DNA from: Hydrogenovibrio sp. UBA650
GTDB lineage: Bacteria; Pseudomonadota; Gammaproteobacteria; Thiomicrospirales; Thiomicrospiraceae
DNA: 30,434 nucleotides
Direction of reading: 5' to 3'
Assembly: GCA_002299245.1 (NCBI GenBank)
Contig: DBOI01000116.1
Location: forward strand, 1 to 30,434
Shown: piece after piece, positions 16,308-26,200 of the stretch
How positions within the stretch are numbered: the stretch's first letter is position 1
Layout: each line of letters opens with the position of its first letter
The notes under the pieces: model-generated
Told to the model about the DNA's origin: nothing
What the model saw: only the letters and a program-made list of their open reading frames with translations
Databases searched by the model: none
Position numbers and translations under genes: made by a program

Positions 16308-18209
16308 ATCAGCTTGCCTGATCTGCTCAATTTGATCTTCTAACTCCAGCCAACGCCCTTCAAGCTCTTCCAATTCAGTTTTACAGGCCGCCTCTGCTTG
16401 TAAACAATCGCTGAGTTTTAGCTTGTTTTCATCGCTATACAGAGTTTCGTCCTCCATAAGCTGGTGGTATTCGGATAATTTCTGTTGCAACCTTTCAATT
16501 TTATTTTCTACCTTATCGAGTTCTTTACGGAAAGGTCTGATTTTTGCCTCAAGCTGTTTTCTATCCTGTGCACTCTGTTGCCGCAACTGCTTTTTACTGA
16601 CTGAAGCTTTGTCAGCTTTGGATTCGGACTGAATTGATTTCAAAAGCTTCATCTGCTGCTGGAGGTAATCATCCAAATCACCATGAACATGCTCAACCTG
16701 TCCGGCATGCACCCACCAGAATTGATCACAGATGCTCGCCAGAAGATGCTTGTCATGGGTTACCAGAATAATCGCGCCGGTAAACTCCTGAATTGCCATA
16801 TCCAGAGCATCACGAGTCTCCATATCCAAGTGGTTTGTCGGCTCATCAAGGATAATAAGGTTTGGCTTTTGAAAGACAATCATCGCCAATGCCAAGCGCG
16901 CTTTTTCACCACCTGAAAAGTTAATCACCGGCTCTAAACACTGGTTATTGGAAAAACCGAACTGCCCTAAAAAATCCCGAGCCTCTTGATCAGAAGGTTT
17001 AGCCTCTAGATTTAATAGGTGCTGTAAAGGACTCTGCTCAACCGTTAATGACTCCAATTGGTGCTGAGCAAAATAACCGATCTTTACCCCTTTACTCTGG
17101 GTAACTTTTCCCTGCTCTGGCTGTAACTCGCCAACCAACAGTTTTAGAAGGGTTGTTTTACCTGAACCATTAACCCCAACCAAACCAATACGATCACCTT
17201 TTCGCAGAACCGTATCAACCTTTTCGAGAATTGGATTCTGTGAATAGCAAAATGACAGGCCACTCACATTGAGCATTGGGTCCGGCTGAAAATCGGGCTC
17301 AGGGAAATTAAATTGAAAAGGGTTAGTAGCCTGAACCGCAGCAACCTGTTCCATACGTTGCAACGCTTTAACTCTACTCTGAGCCTGTTTTGCCTTGCTG
17401 GCTTTAGCCTTAAACCTTTCAATAAAGCTCTTAAGGTGCTGCATCTGCTGCTTTTGCTTGTCATGCAACGCCTGCTGTTGCATTAACTGTTCATTTTTCT
17501 GGCGCTCAAAACTGGCAAAGTTACCGCTATAAAAGTAGATCTTGTGGTTATGAATATGAGCAATTCCACCGACAACCTGATCAAGAAAATTACGATCATG
17601 AGAGATAACCAATACCGCCCCCTCGTATGACTTAAGCCACTGCTCCAGCCAGGTGACCGCCTCTATATCTAGGTGGTTAGTCGGTTCATCTAAGAGTAAC
17701 AGGTCAGACCTTTGCATCAAAGCTCTGGCTAACTTCAATCTGACCTGCCAGCCACCAGAAAATTCGGAAATAGTTTTTGAAAAATCTGATTCCTTAAAGC
17801 CAAGGCCATACATTAGCTGTTTAGCTTTATTTGGCACTTGATAACCGTCAATACGATCCATTAGGTCATAAGCTGAAACTAATCCCTGCTGGTCATTATT
17901 GGCTTCAAACTCGGCAATTTTTGATCGACAGTCAGCATAGGCACTATCCCCAAAGCAGACATAATCAATGACCAATGCATCTCTATCAGCCAATTCCTGC
18001 TCAACACTGCCAATCAGCCAGTTAGCCGGTACACTTAGGTGACCTGAATCAATTGGAAACTCATTAAGAATAGTTTTGAAAAGCGAAGTTTTACCTGCCC
18101 CATTTTTACCAACCAGGCCTATTTTCTGACCGGGATGAATGCTTAGACTGGCAGACTCCAATAGTGATTTACTACCGGCACGAATTGAGAGACTTTGAAG
18201 AACAATCAC
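16305..18209 (-). CDS. yheS: ABC-F ATPase, YheS type
   Basis: ABC-F proteins have two ATPase domains and no membrane part. They act on ribosomes, relieving stalls or adjusting translation. The 634 residues match E. coli YheS (637) along the whole length. Shared features are the start MIVLQSLSIRAG, Walker A GKNGAGKT (34-41), the linker with FIERFKAKASKAKQAQSR, the second Walker A GVNGSGKTT (near 342-350), and a long charged C-terminal coiled coil (about 550-630). Both signature motifs (FSGGW, FSGGEKARLALAM) and both DEPTNHLD Walker B motifs are intact. The gene is monocistronic or loosely linked to lolD, 22 bases upstream on the same strand. Confidence 0.93.
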   Translation of the reverse strand: MIVLQSLSIRAGSKSLLESASLSIHPGQKIGLVGKNGAGKTSLFKTILNEFPIDSGHLSVPANWLIGSVEQELADRDALVIDYVCFGDSAYADCRSKIAEFEANNDQQGLVSAYDLMDRIDGYQVPNKAKQLMYGLGFKESDFSKTISEFSGGWQVRLKLARALMQRSDLLLLDEPTNHLDIEAVTWLEQWLKSYEGAVLVISHDRNFLDQVVGGIAHIHNHKIYFYSGNFASFERQKNEQLMQQQALHDKQKQQMQHLKSFIERFKAKASKAKQAQSRVKALQRMEQVAAVQATNPFQFNFPEPDFQPDPMLNVSGLSFCYSQNPILEKVDTVLRKGDRIGLVGVNGSGKTTLLKLLVGELQPEQGKVTQSKGVKIGYFAQHQLESLTVEQSPLQHLLNLEAKPSDQEARDFLGQFGFSNNQCLEPVINFSGGEKARLALAMIVFQKPNLIILDEPTNHLDMETRDALDMAIQEFTGAIILVTHDKHLLASICDQFWWVHAGQVEHVHGDLDDYLQQQMKLLKSIQSESKADKASVSKKQLRQQSAQDRKQLEAKIRPFRKELDKVENKIERLQQKLSEYHQLMEDETLYSDENKLKLSDCLQAEAACKTELEELEGRWLELEDQIEQIRQAD

Positions 18210-18231
18210 GAGAAAGGCTTAATTATTGATA

Positions 18232-18912
18232 TTAATCTTCAATCAACTGGCCATCAATCATTTTTAACTGACGATCCATTCGACCTGCCAGCTCCTGATC
18301 ATGAGTAACAATTAACAGTGCTGTGTCAGAATCCTGGTTTAAATTAACCAACAACTCAAACACCTGTTCTGCAGTTTCGTGATCCAGGTTTCCAGTTGGC
18401 TCATCGGCAAGAATACAGGCAGGTTCAGTAATTAAAGCCCTAGCGATCGCAACCCTCTGACGTTCACCGCCAGACAACTCACTCGGTTTGTGAGCTATTC
18501 GATGAGAGAGCCCAACCTTGCCAATCATCGTCTCAGCTTGCTGTTTTGCCTGACGAATATTCTGCCGACGAACCTGAAGCGGCATCATCACATTTTCCAG
18601 AGCGGTTAACTCAGCAAACAAATGGTGGAACTGATAGACAAAACCCATGTGCTGGTTTCGCAACTTACCGCGTTCAACATCTTTTTTATTAGAAAACGCC
18701 TGTCCATTGAGCTCAACGATACCTTCGGTTGGCGCATCTAAGCCAGCTAAAATATGCAACAAGGTACTTTTTCCAGAACCGGAAGCCCCCACTATGGCAA
18801 CCTTTTCTCCACGGTTCATAGAGAAATTAAGGCCTGCTAAAACCGGAGTTTCAATATCACCTTCACAAAAAGTCTTGCCGACATTGCTGGCCTGTAATAC
18901 TGTTTTACTCAT
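18232..18912 (-). CDS. lolD: Lipoprotein-releasing ABC transporter ATPase LolD
   Basis: LolD drives release of outer-membrane lipoproteins from the inner membrane to the carrier LolA. The 226 residues match the family. Walker A is GASGSGKST (42-50), followed by LLHILAGLD and the LolD-typical GFVYQFHHLFAELTALENVM. The signature is LSGGERQRVAIARAL and Walker B is CILADEPTGNLD. Its first eight bases overlap the end of the permease gene, so the two are translated together. Confidence 0.96.
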   Translation of the reverse strand: MSKTVLQASNVGKTFCEGDIETPVLAGLNFSMNRGEKVAIVGASGSGKSTLLHILAGLDAPTEGIVELNGQAFSNKKDVERGKLRNQHMGFVYQFHHLFAELTALENVMMPLQVRRQNIRQAKQQAETMIGKVGLSHRIAHKPSELSGGERQRVAIARALITEPACILADEPTGNLDHETAEQVFELLVNLNQDSDTALLIVTHDQELAGRMDRQLKMIDGQLIED

Positions 18913-20155
18913 AACGCAAAGCCTCCGCAGGGTGTATTTTTGAAGCTCTACGTGCAGGATAAAGTGTTGCTAACAGAGTTAAAACAAATGCAATACCTGT
19001 GATATACCAAACATCACTCCAAATAACTTTTGAAGGTACTTTGCTCAGCATATAGGTGTCTGGTGGGAAGAATTGGAAGCCAAACAAATTCTCAATAAAT
19101 GGCACTATGACATCCATATTCAAGGCTAGAGACAAACCTCCGGTTAAGCCGAGTATCACACCAAACAGGCCAATGACCATACCTTGAGTAATAAAAATCA
19201 TTTGGATAGCCATTGGCGTGGCGCCGATGGTTCTCAAAACCGCAATATCACTGTTTTTATCAGTCACCACCATCACCATTGTCGAAACGATATTGAAAAC
19301 GGCGACTAAAACAATAAGAGTCAGCACAACAAACATCATGCGCTTTTCAATCTCTATAGCCTTGAAAACATTGATATGCTGTTGGCGCCAATCCAAGATA
19401 TACAAATTCTTATCAACCACATAAGCAAGCTGATTTTTCACCGCACCAACACTAAACATATCATCAAGTTTTAGCTGAAGCGCACTGACTTCATCGCCAT
19501 ATTTAAAAAGTTTTTGTGCATCTCTGATATGCACAATAACCATAGCACTATCGTAATCTAGCGCCCCAGTCTCAAAAATACCTGCGACAGTAAATCTTTT
19601 AATTCTAGGGGTGGCACCGATTGGCGAAAAGTTGGGTTTAGGCGCAATCAAATTGACCTTGTCACCGACGGTTACTCCCAAGCTTAAGGCTAACGAACTA
19701 CCAATTAAAACTCGATATTTTTTAGGTGCTAAAGCGGAAAATGAACCGTTTACGATTTTGCTTTCAATATCGGCAACCTGACCTTCAAACTCAGGTAAAA
19801 CTCCACGGATTGCAACACCACTGGCTTTGGCTCCCATTGAAACCATACCCTGCTCCATAATATTGGGCGCCGCCCCTTCAATGTGAGGTTGGTTAATCAA
19901 CTGGTTATAAAGAGAGTTCCAATCGGAAAGACGATTGTGCTCTTCATTAACGGTCATATGGGCAGTCATACCAAGGATTCGATCTCGAAGCTCCTCTTGA
20001 AAACCATTCATAATCGACATAACAGTAATCAGAGCGGTAATTCCGAGGGCGATTCCAACCAGTGATGAGAAAGAGATAAATGAGATAAATCCATTGCGAC
20101 GCTTGGCTCTGGTGTAGCGTAAGCCCAACATAATCTCATAAGGTAGATTTAGCAT
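18905..20155 (-). CDS. lolC: Lipoprotein-releasing ABC transporter permease LolC/E (single-permease, LolF type)
   Basis: This 416-residue inner-membrane permease works with LolD in lipoprotein sorting. It begins with the family N-terminus (EIMLGLRYTRAKRRNGFISF), has one helix near 25-48, a large periplasmic domain, then three helices in the C-terminal third, and ends ARRASKIHPAEALRYE. Enterobacteria encode two different permeases (lolC and lolE) around lolD. Here only one is present beside lolD, which fits the LolF arrangement, in which one permease makes a homodimer. A second permease elsewhere in the genome cannot be excluded. It is the first gene of the operon. Confidence 0.93.
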   Translation of the reverse strand: MLNLPYEIMLGLRYTRAKRRNGFISFISFSSLVGIALGITALITVMSIMNGFQEELRDRILGMTAHMTVNEEHNRLSDWNSLYNQLINQPHIEGAAPNIMEQGMVSMGAKASGVAIRGVLPEFEGQVADIESKIVNGSFSALAPKKYRVLIGSSLALSLGVTVGDKVNLIAPKPNFSPIGATPRIKRFTVAGIFETGALDYDSAMVIVHIRDAQKLFKYGDEVSALQLKLDDMFSVGAVKNQLAYVVDKNLYILDWRQQHINVFKAIEIEKRMMFVVLTLIVLVAVFNIVSTMVMVVTDKNSDIAVLRTIGATPMAIQMIFITQGMVIGLFGVILGLTGGLSLALNMDVIVPFIENLFGFQFFPPDTYMLSKVPSKVIWSDVWYITGIAFVLTLLATLYPARRASKIHPAEALRYE

Positions 20156-20233
20156 TTTTTATTAATGTATCCCTGGCCATACTTCAGTGTTCAAAGGCCT
20201 GTTAATTTCTGTTCATATTTTATAGAAATGATG

Positions 20234-20239
20234 ATTATA
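20234..20239 (-). promoter_or_regulatory. Possible -10 box of the lol operon promoter
   Basis: A consensus TATAAT reads on the minus strand about 80 bases ahead of the lolC start. No recognisable -35 lies 16-18 bases upstream. Confidence 0.3.
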
Positions 20240-20301
20240 GCCATATTCAAAGCGAGGGGGCAGAAAATCCAACTATTTGATCTGTTCGCAGTAGCCTAGA
20301 A

Positions 20302-20330
20302 AGCAAAATGCCCTCATAAAGAGGGCATTT
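20302..20330 (-). terminator. Rho-independent terminator of sqr
   Basis: AAATGCCCTC (20306-20315) and GAGGGCATTT (20321-20330) form a perfect 10-bp stem with a five-base loop. On the minus strand TTTTGCTTT follows. It starts 23 bases past the sqr stop. Confidence 0.85.
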
Positions 20331-20352
20331 CAATAAAACTCTAAGAGCGATT

Positions 20353-21669
20353 TTATTTGTCTGATTTTAGACGATTGATACCTAACATTTTCATAATGTA
20401 CTTCTGATAAATTGGTTCTGAGTTACCAGACTTCATATTACGAATGAAGTATTTCTCGAAAGCGATCTTAGCCAAGTGAACCCACTTACCTTTTTTCGCC
20501 CAAGTCAGGTTGCGAGGTGGGATCTGTGGCAGTGCAACAAACGAAGCACCGGTATCACCCATATCAGCCAGACAGACTGTATTCCAAGTTGGCTGTTCAA
20601 CAGGATCTTTTCCATCAAGGTTGGCTTCAATGTTATGACAAATCGCTGTTACCATAGATTCAATCATCAAACCAGTTTTTGGTGTACCACATGGAACCGG
20701 GCACTTAGTATCAACTGGAGGAATGGCGATACCAACACCTAAAGCATAGATATTGTGGTATGTAGGGTTACGGCTGAACTGGTCAACCTTAACAAACCCA
20801 CGTGGATTAACTAAAGGACCACCCATTTTTTCTGGATCTGAATCCACCATCTCTTGCAGGAATTTAGAACCTTTAAATGCCGGCAGCATCATTGAATACT
20901 TGAATGGCAGTTCGTGCTGATCAATAACATCTCCACGAGAGTTGTGCTCATCAACAAACATAGTGCCATCTTCAATTTTGGTTACCTTCGCGTTGCAAAT
21001 CCAATCAATATGACGGTTGCGCATCTCGGCTTCTAGCAGGCCTTTAGAATCACCAACACCATTTAGGCCTAGATGGCCAATATAAGGTTCTGCGGTTACA
21101 AACGTCATTGGAACCCGGCTGCGAATCTTGCGCTTACGCAAATCGGTTTCCATAATCATTGCAAATTCATAAGCAGGACCAAAGCAAGAAGCACCCTGAA
21201 CCGCACCAACAATGATTGGCCCCGGATCTTTACAGAACTCTTCCCAATGTTCATGAGCTTCAGCAGCGTGATGCGTAGTACAAACTGACACAGTATTACC
21301 GCCTGCACTCTTGGGACCAAAACCTTCAACTTCTTCAAATGCTAAAGCGGGGCCTGTTGCGAGTACAAGGTAGTCGTAATCCATGCTAGAACCATCATCA
21401 AGCGTGATGTTATTGTTCTCTGGGTCAAGCGCAACGCAAGTGTTGTTATAGAATTCAATCCCTTTGCATGTTAGATATGGCTCTAACTTGAATGCGATAT
21501 CTTCTGGCTTTCTCCAACCCACAGCTACCCATGGGTTAGATGGAACAAAATTGAACTCATCAATTGCGTTTACCACTTTTACAGTATGACCTTTATCTAG
21601 ATGTTTACGAATATCGTAAGACATTGGTAGACCACCAGTACTTGAACCAACTACAACAACTGTTGCCAT
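20353..21669 (-). CDS. sqr: Sulfide:quinone oxidoreductase
   Basis: This 438-residue FAD enzyme oxidises sulfide to polysulfide or sulfur at the membrane and passes electrons to quinone. It starts with a dinucleotide-binding motif (VVVVGSSTGGLPMSYDI) and carries the second motif YLVLATGPAL (100-109). The three cysteines expected in active SQRs are matched by Cys130, Cys162 (GASCFGPAYEF) and Cys366 (TVCLADMGDTG). The quinone-site region reads IPPVDTKCPVPCGTPKTGLMIESM, with two extra cysteines (323, 327). The C-terminus (KWVHLAKIAFEKYFIRNMK) is the amphipathic membrane-binding part. No signal peptide or cytochrome domain is present, which argues against flavocytochrome c. The type (I-VI) cannot be settled without a tree. 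GAGG lies ahead of the ATG, and the gene is transcribed alone. Confidence 0.88.
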   Translation of the reverse strand: MATVVVVGSSTGGLPMSYDIRKHLDKGHTVKVVNAIDEFNFVPSNPWVAVGWRKPEDIAFKLEPYLTCKGIEFYNNTCVALDPENNNITLDDGSSMDYDYLVLATGPALAFEEVEGFGPKSAGGNTVSVCTTHHAAEAHEHWEEFCKDPGPIIVGAVQGASCFGPAYEFAMIMETDLRKRKIRSRVPMTFVTAEPYIGHLGLNGVGDSKGLLEAEMRNRHIDWICNAKVTKIEDGTMFVDEHNSRGDVIDQHELPFKYSMMLPAFKGSKFLQEMVDSDPEKMGGPLVNPRGFVKVDQFSRNPTYHNIYALGVGIAIPPVDTKCPVPCGTPKTGLMIESMVTAICHNIEANLDGKDPVEQPTWNTVCLADMGDTGASFVALPQIPPRNLTWAKKGKWVHLAKIAFEKYFIRNMKSGNSEPIYQKYIMKMLGINRLKSDK

Positions 21670-21756
21670 TCTTGCGCCTCGTCTGTTAATTATTATTTGA
21701 ACTTAGAATGAAACCAATCGGTTTTCACCCTATTAAAAAATCTTGTAAATTAAAAC

Positions 21757-21774
21757 TGAGTTAAATACAACTCA
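21757..21774. promoter_or_regulatory. Inverted repeat upstream of sqr, possible operator
   Basis: TGAGTT-N6-AACTCA lies about 90 bases ahead of the sqr start, where a regulator could control sqr transcription. It does not match the ATTC-N8-GAAT-type sites described for sulfide-sensing BigR/SqrR repressors. An AT-rich candidate promoter (TTGGTT, 16 bases, TAATAA) is closer to the gene. Confidence 0.3.
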
Positions 21775-21833
21775 ATAAGCAATTCGTATGATTTTAAACG
21801 AAACGGAGTGCTTTTGACTACTGTATCGCGAAT

Positions 21834-21869
21834 CAAAATTATTAATAGCAAATCAGCTTAGTTAATAAT
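21834..21869 (-). terminator. Probable terminator of the RND-like gene
   Basis: ATTATTAA (21869-21862) and TTAATAAT (21845-21838) on the minus strand form an outer stem. An inner AGC/GCT helix can extend it. TTTTGATT follows. It begins 22 bases after the RND-like stop. Confidence 0.5.
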
Positions 21870-21890
21870 CCTGCACAGCTTATATGGTTT

Positions 21891-23099
21891 TTAAGATCGC
21901 CTCAAAAGAACAGCCGGCAAAACCCATAGGATCAGTATTGTCGTAATGATCAAACTTAAAGCGGTTAGGCTGACTGCTTGTCTAACCAGTTCACTACTGC
22001 TAAACATCAAAACACTTAGAGCTGCCAGCAAAACCCAGGATGTAATCCATACTGGTCTACCGACACTGGCAATGGCGTAAGTTACTGCGGAGTTATTATC
22101 TGAGAAAACGCCCCTTTTCGCTCTCATATACCTAGAAAAAAAATGAATACCGTCATCTACTACTATACCCAAAGGTACCATCCATAAAAGCCAGACCCAT
22201 TCGCTGTTTTTATAGAGCAAAAAGAAAATAGCGATTGATAACAGCAGGCCTGTTAAATTAATTGCTAAATTTAACAGGGCAATACTGACACTCTGCCAAG
22301 CTAACCAAAACAGCACTGCAAACAACCCCAACAACCACAGCATAGACTCGATTTGCTCAACTGCTTTAGGTGATAAAACCAGCACCAGAATTGAAACTGC
22401 AATCCCACCAATCAAGGTCAGAGTTCTAATCAGATGATTTTCTTGAAGCAACTTCGCTACAAAAGTGATGCCATGCCGATCTGCAGTATTGCCAACACGA
22501 AACTCTAGCAGCCAATTCAGCACCACCAATGGCAGCCAGGTTAAAACCGTAAACAGGCTTAAACTGACGCCGGTCACAACCAACCAAGAGAGTTGCTGTA
22601 ATTCGGGCATTATCTCAGCAACAAAAACAAAGCCGAGTGCAGTCGTCAGATTTGATAGAAATATCGGTGAAATATTTAATTTTAGAGCCTCAGCAATGGC
22701 ATCAAACTGAAACAAACCTCGAGCCATCTCTCTAGACAAAGTAGCAAGCAGGTGCACCAAATTACTGCTCATTACCGTCATTATGATCATTAGACCCAGA
22801 ATCGACTCAGCAGTTAACTCATAGCCTAACCAACCAAACAACCCTAAACTCATGCCGACGACATAACTGCTTAGAACCAGCTGCAAAACAGCTATCTTTG
22901 GCGATTCAAGAAAATAGCCAACCACTGCGGTAATCACGAGCAAACCCAAACCTAATAAAAGAAAATCATCAGCAACAACAGAGTAATTAAGTTTACTCAA
23001 GCCTGATAACAACAGAAGCGAAACCAAAGCTAAAATCAACAGAACAGTTTTTTTGCTGTGAGCCACAACCTGTACCCATGAAAATGCCCAATTACCCAT
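21891..23099 (-). CDS. Reduced RND/MMPL-like membrane protein without porter domains
   Basis: This 402-residue protein is almost entirely membrane helices (roughly ten to twelve). Two internally related halves correspond to the membrane repeats of RND/MMPL transporters. The second half has PLGIVVDDGIHFFSRYMRAK, a clear match to the TM10-type region with its acidic pair, then AIASVGRPVWITSWVLLAALSVLMFSS. The first half has the equivalent position as IIMTVMSSNLVHLLATL, with no aspartate. The large periplasmic domains that normally follow helices 1 and 7 are missing, so the protein is about half the usual size of 770 or more. The frame is open throughout, with no disabled sites seen. Its substrate and function are unknown. 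It diverges from mfd and ends before the sqr region. Confidence 0.8.
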   Translation of the reverse strand: MGNWAFSWVQVVAHSKKTVLLILALVSLLLLSGLSKLNYSVVADDFLLLGLGLLVITAVVGYFLESPKIAVLQLVLSSYVVGMSLGLFGWLGYELTAESILGLMIIMTVMSSNLVHLLATLSREMARGLFQFDAIAEALKLNISPIFLSNLTTALGFVFVAEIMPELQQLSWLVVTGVSLSLFTVLTWLPLVVLNWLLEFRVGNTADRHGITFVAKLLQENHLIRTLTLIGGIAVSILVLVLSPKAVEQIESMLWLLGLFAVLFWLAWQSVSIALLNLAINLTGLLLSIAIFFLLYKNSEWVWLLWMVPLGIVVDDGIHFFSRYMRAKRGVFSDNNSAVTYAIASVGRPVWITSWVLLAALSVLMFSSSELVRQAVSLTALSLIITTILILWVLPAVLLRRS

Positions 23100-23211
23100 A
23101 TTGATTTAAAATCTCACTCAAAACCACAATTCTAGATGTCAGTAGTTTAAAATATTGCGCTCCAATTTTTTGAAAAATCAAATTATCTTTTAGTTCAAGC
23201 AGTTCAGTTAA

Positions 23212-26200
23212 ATGGCAACCACGAATCAATCTCTAAAGCAATCTCTTTTAGACACTTCAAACATCGCAATCAACGGGCATCGCTCATACTGGGGGGCGCT
23301 CAATGATGCTGAAGCCGCACTTGCCATTGCCAATCATGCTAAACAAGCCAGCGACCTAGTCGTGGTCTTAACAGAAAATTCTCAATCTGCTAACCAGTTA
23401 CAAGAGGCACTGAGTTTCTTCCTTCACAATGAGCTTGAAGTCCTCAGTTTTCCTGAGTGGGAAACTCTGCCTTATGATCGTTTTTCACCTCACCAAGATA
23501 TCGTTTCGGAGCGCTTAAAAACACTCTATCGACTACCCAAGGTTCATCGTGGTGTCCTCATTCTTCCAGTTGCCACCATGATGCAAAAAGTGGTGCCACT
23601 TGAGTACATACGCCAATATTCATTTGTGCTAAAAAGTGGTGATCAGATCGACATTGACGACTTCAGCATTCAGCTAGAAAGTGGTAGCTATCAGAGAGTG
23701 AGTCAAGTTTATGAACATGGCGAGTTTGCAGTTAGAGGTTCAATCATAGACCTATTCCCAATGGGCAGCAAAACCCCATTTCGAATAGATCTGTTTGATG
23801 ACGAAGTTGAAACGATTCGCAGCTTTGACCCGGAAACCCAGCGTTCAATCGAAACCATTGACAATATAGAACTCCTGCCGGCCAAAGAGTACAACTTTAC
23901 CAAGGCCGGTATCGATCTGTTTCGCAGCCAGTTTAAAAGCTATTTTGGAGATGAATCTCGCTCAGCACAGCTCTATAAGAGCGTGACAGACCAACAAAAT
24001 ATCGGCGGCTTGGAGTATTACTTACCGCTATTCCACAATGAACTCGCCAGCCTGTTTGATTACCTGCCTGAAAACAGCCTGTTTTTTGACTTTGGTAAAA
24101 CCGAAACCGCGCTTGAAGTCAGTCTTAGTGACTACAACGAGCGTTATCAAATCGGCCAACACAACCCAGATTTTCCGGTACTCTCGCCAACCGAACTGTT
24201 AATTGAACCCACCCTGTTTTCAAGCCTGCTAAAAAACTATCATCGCATCACTTTGCAAAAAAGTGTTTCCAAGAAAAACACAACCCGTTTTGATACCAAG
24301 CCGCTTCCCGATTTGAGTGTTGACAACCGTAGTGATTACCCTTTAGCCAAGCTCAATGCCTTCCTGGATAGATACCAAGGCAAGGTAATCTACTGCGCCG
24401 AGACAACAGGTCGAAGGGAGACTCTACTTTCGCTTCTCAATAAACAACAACATAAACCTACGATTGTCGATAGCTGGCCTCAGGCCTTGAATACTGAGCA
24501 ACAATACAGCATCACGGTCGGCCCGCTTGAAACTTCAATTCACAGTTCGAGTTTTACAGTTATCTCTGAAACTCAGATATTTGGTCAAACCGTTGTTCAA
24601 AAGCGCCGCCGTAAAAAATCGCACGCTGATTTTGACAGTGCAATCAGCAACCTGATTGAACTCGATATTGGCAGCCCAATTGTACATATCGATCACGGAA
24701 TCGGTCGCTATCTTGGCTTGGAAACGCTTGAGGTGCAAGAAGAGCAAAAAGAATTTCTGATGATCGAGTACGCCGGTGAAGCCAAACTTTATGTGCCAGT
24801 CTCATCACTTCACCTCATAAGTCGTTATACAGGTGCTACCCCGGAAACCGCGCCACTGCATAAACTTGGCAGTGATAAATGGGACAAAGCTAAACGTAAA
24901 GCTGCCGAAAAAGTCCGCGATGTCGCTGCCGAACTGTTGGATATTTACGCGCAACGCGCGGCTCGCCCAGGATTTGCATTTTCAACTCCTGAAGAGGCCT
25001 ATCAGCGTTTTGTCTCCAGTTTTCCGTTTGAAGAAACTCCAGACCAACAGCAGGCGATTGAAGCGGTATTAAAGGATATGCACTCAGAGCTACCAATGGA
25101 TCGTCTGGTCTGTGGTGACGTCGGTTTTGGTAAAACCGAAGTGGCGATGCGTGCAGCCTTTATCTCAGCTTATGAAGGCAAACAGGTGGCCATGTTGGTA
25201 CCTACCACCCTGCTTGCCCACCAGCACCTGGAAAACTTCCGCAGCCGTTTTTCGGACTGGCCTGTCAGAATTGAGGTACTTTCTCGGTTTGAGACTGCCA
25301 AACAGCAAAAACAGACCTTGCAAGACCTGAAAGATGGCAAGGTCGACATTATTATCGGTACTCACAAGTTGATTCAAAAGGATGTTGATTACAAACACCT
25401 TGGTTTGATCATCATTGATGAGGAGCACCGCTTTGGTGTGCGCCAGAAAGAGCAACTCAAAAAGATGCGTACCGAGGTTGATGTTTTGACCATGACCGCA
25501 ACCCCGATTCCAAGAACACTGAATATGGCAATGAACGACCTGCGAGACCTGTCAATTATCGCAACTCCACCTGCCAAACGTCTGGCTGTGCAGACTTTTG
25601 TTCAAGAGTGGAACGACGATGTGGTTCGAGAAGCGTCGCTACGTGAAATTCGCCGTGGAGGTCAGGTCTATATTCTCTACAATCAAGTTGATCGTATGGA
25701 GCAGATGGTTGAACATATTGAGCAACTGATTCCTGAGGCCAATGTCAGTTATGCCCATGGTCAAATGCACGAACGTGAACTTGAAGCAGTGATGGAGAAC
25801 TTCTACCACCGTCGTTATAACATTCTGGTCTGTACTACGATTATTGAAACCGGAATCGACATCCCTACCGCGAATACCATACTGATTAATCGCGCCGACA
25901 AATTCGGATTGGCTCAGTTGCACCAGCTCCGTGGTCGAGTCGGCCGCTCACATCACAAGGCCTACGCTTATCTATTTACCGGTGACAAGGCTACAATTAC
26001 TAAAGATGCAGACAAGCGTTTAACCGCAATCGCCAAGCACGATACGCTTGGTGCCGGTTTTATGCTGGCGAGCCACGATTTAGAGATTCGAGGCGCCGGA
26101 GAACTGCTTGGCGATGATCAGTCCGGGCAAATTCAAGAAATCGGTTTTGGGCTTTATAGTGAATTGCTGGAACGCGCGGTTAAAGCGCTTAAGTCGGGTA

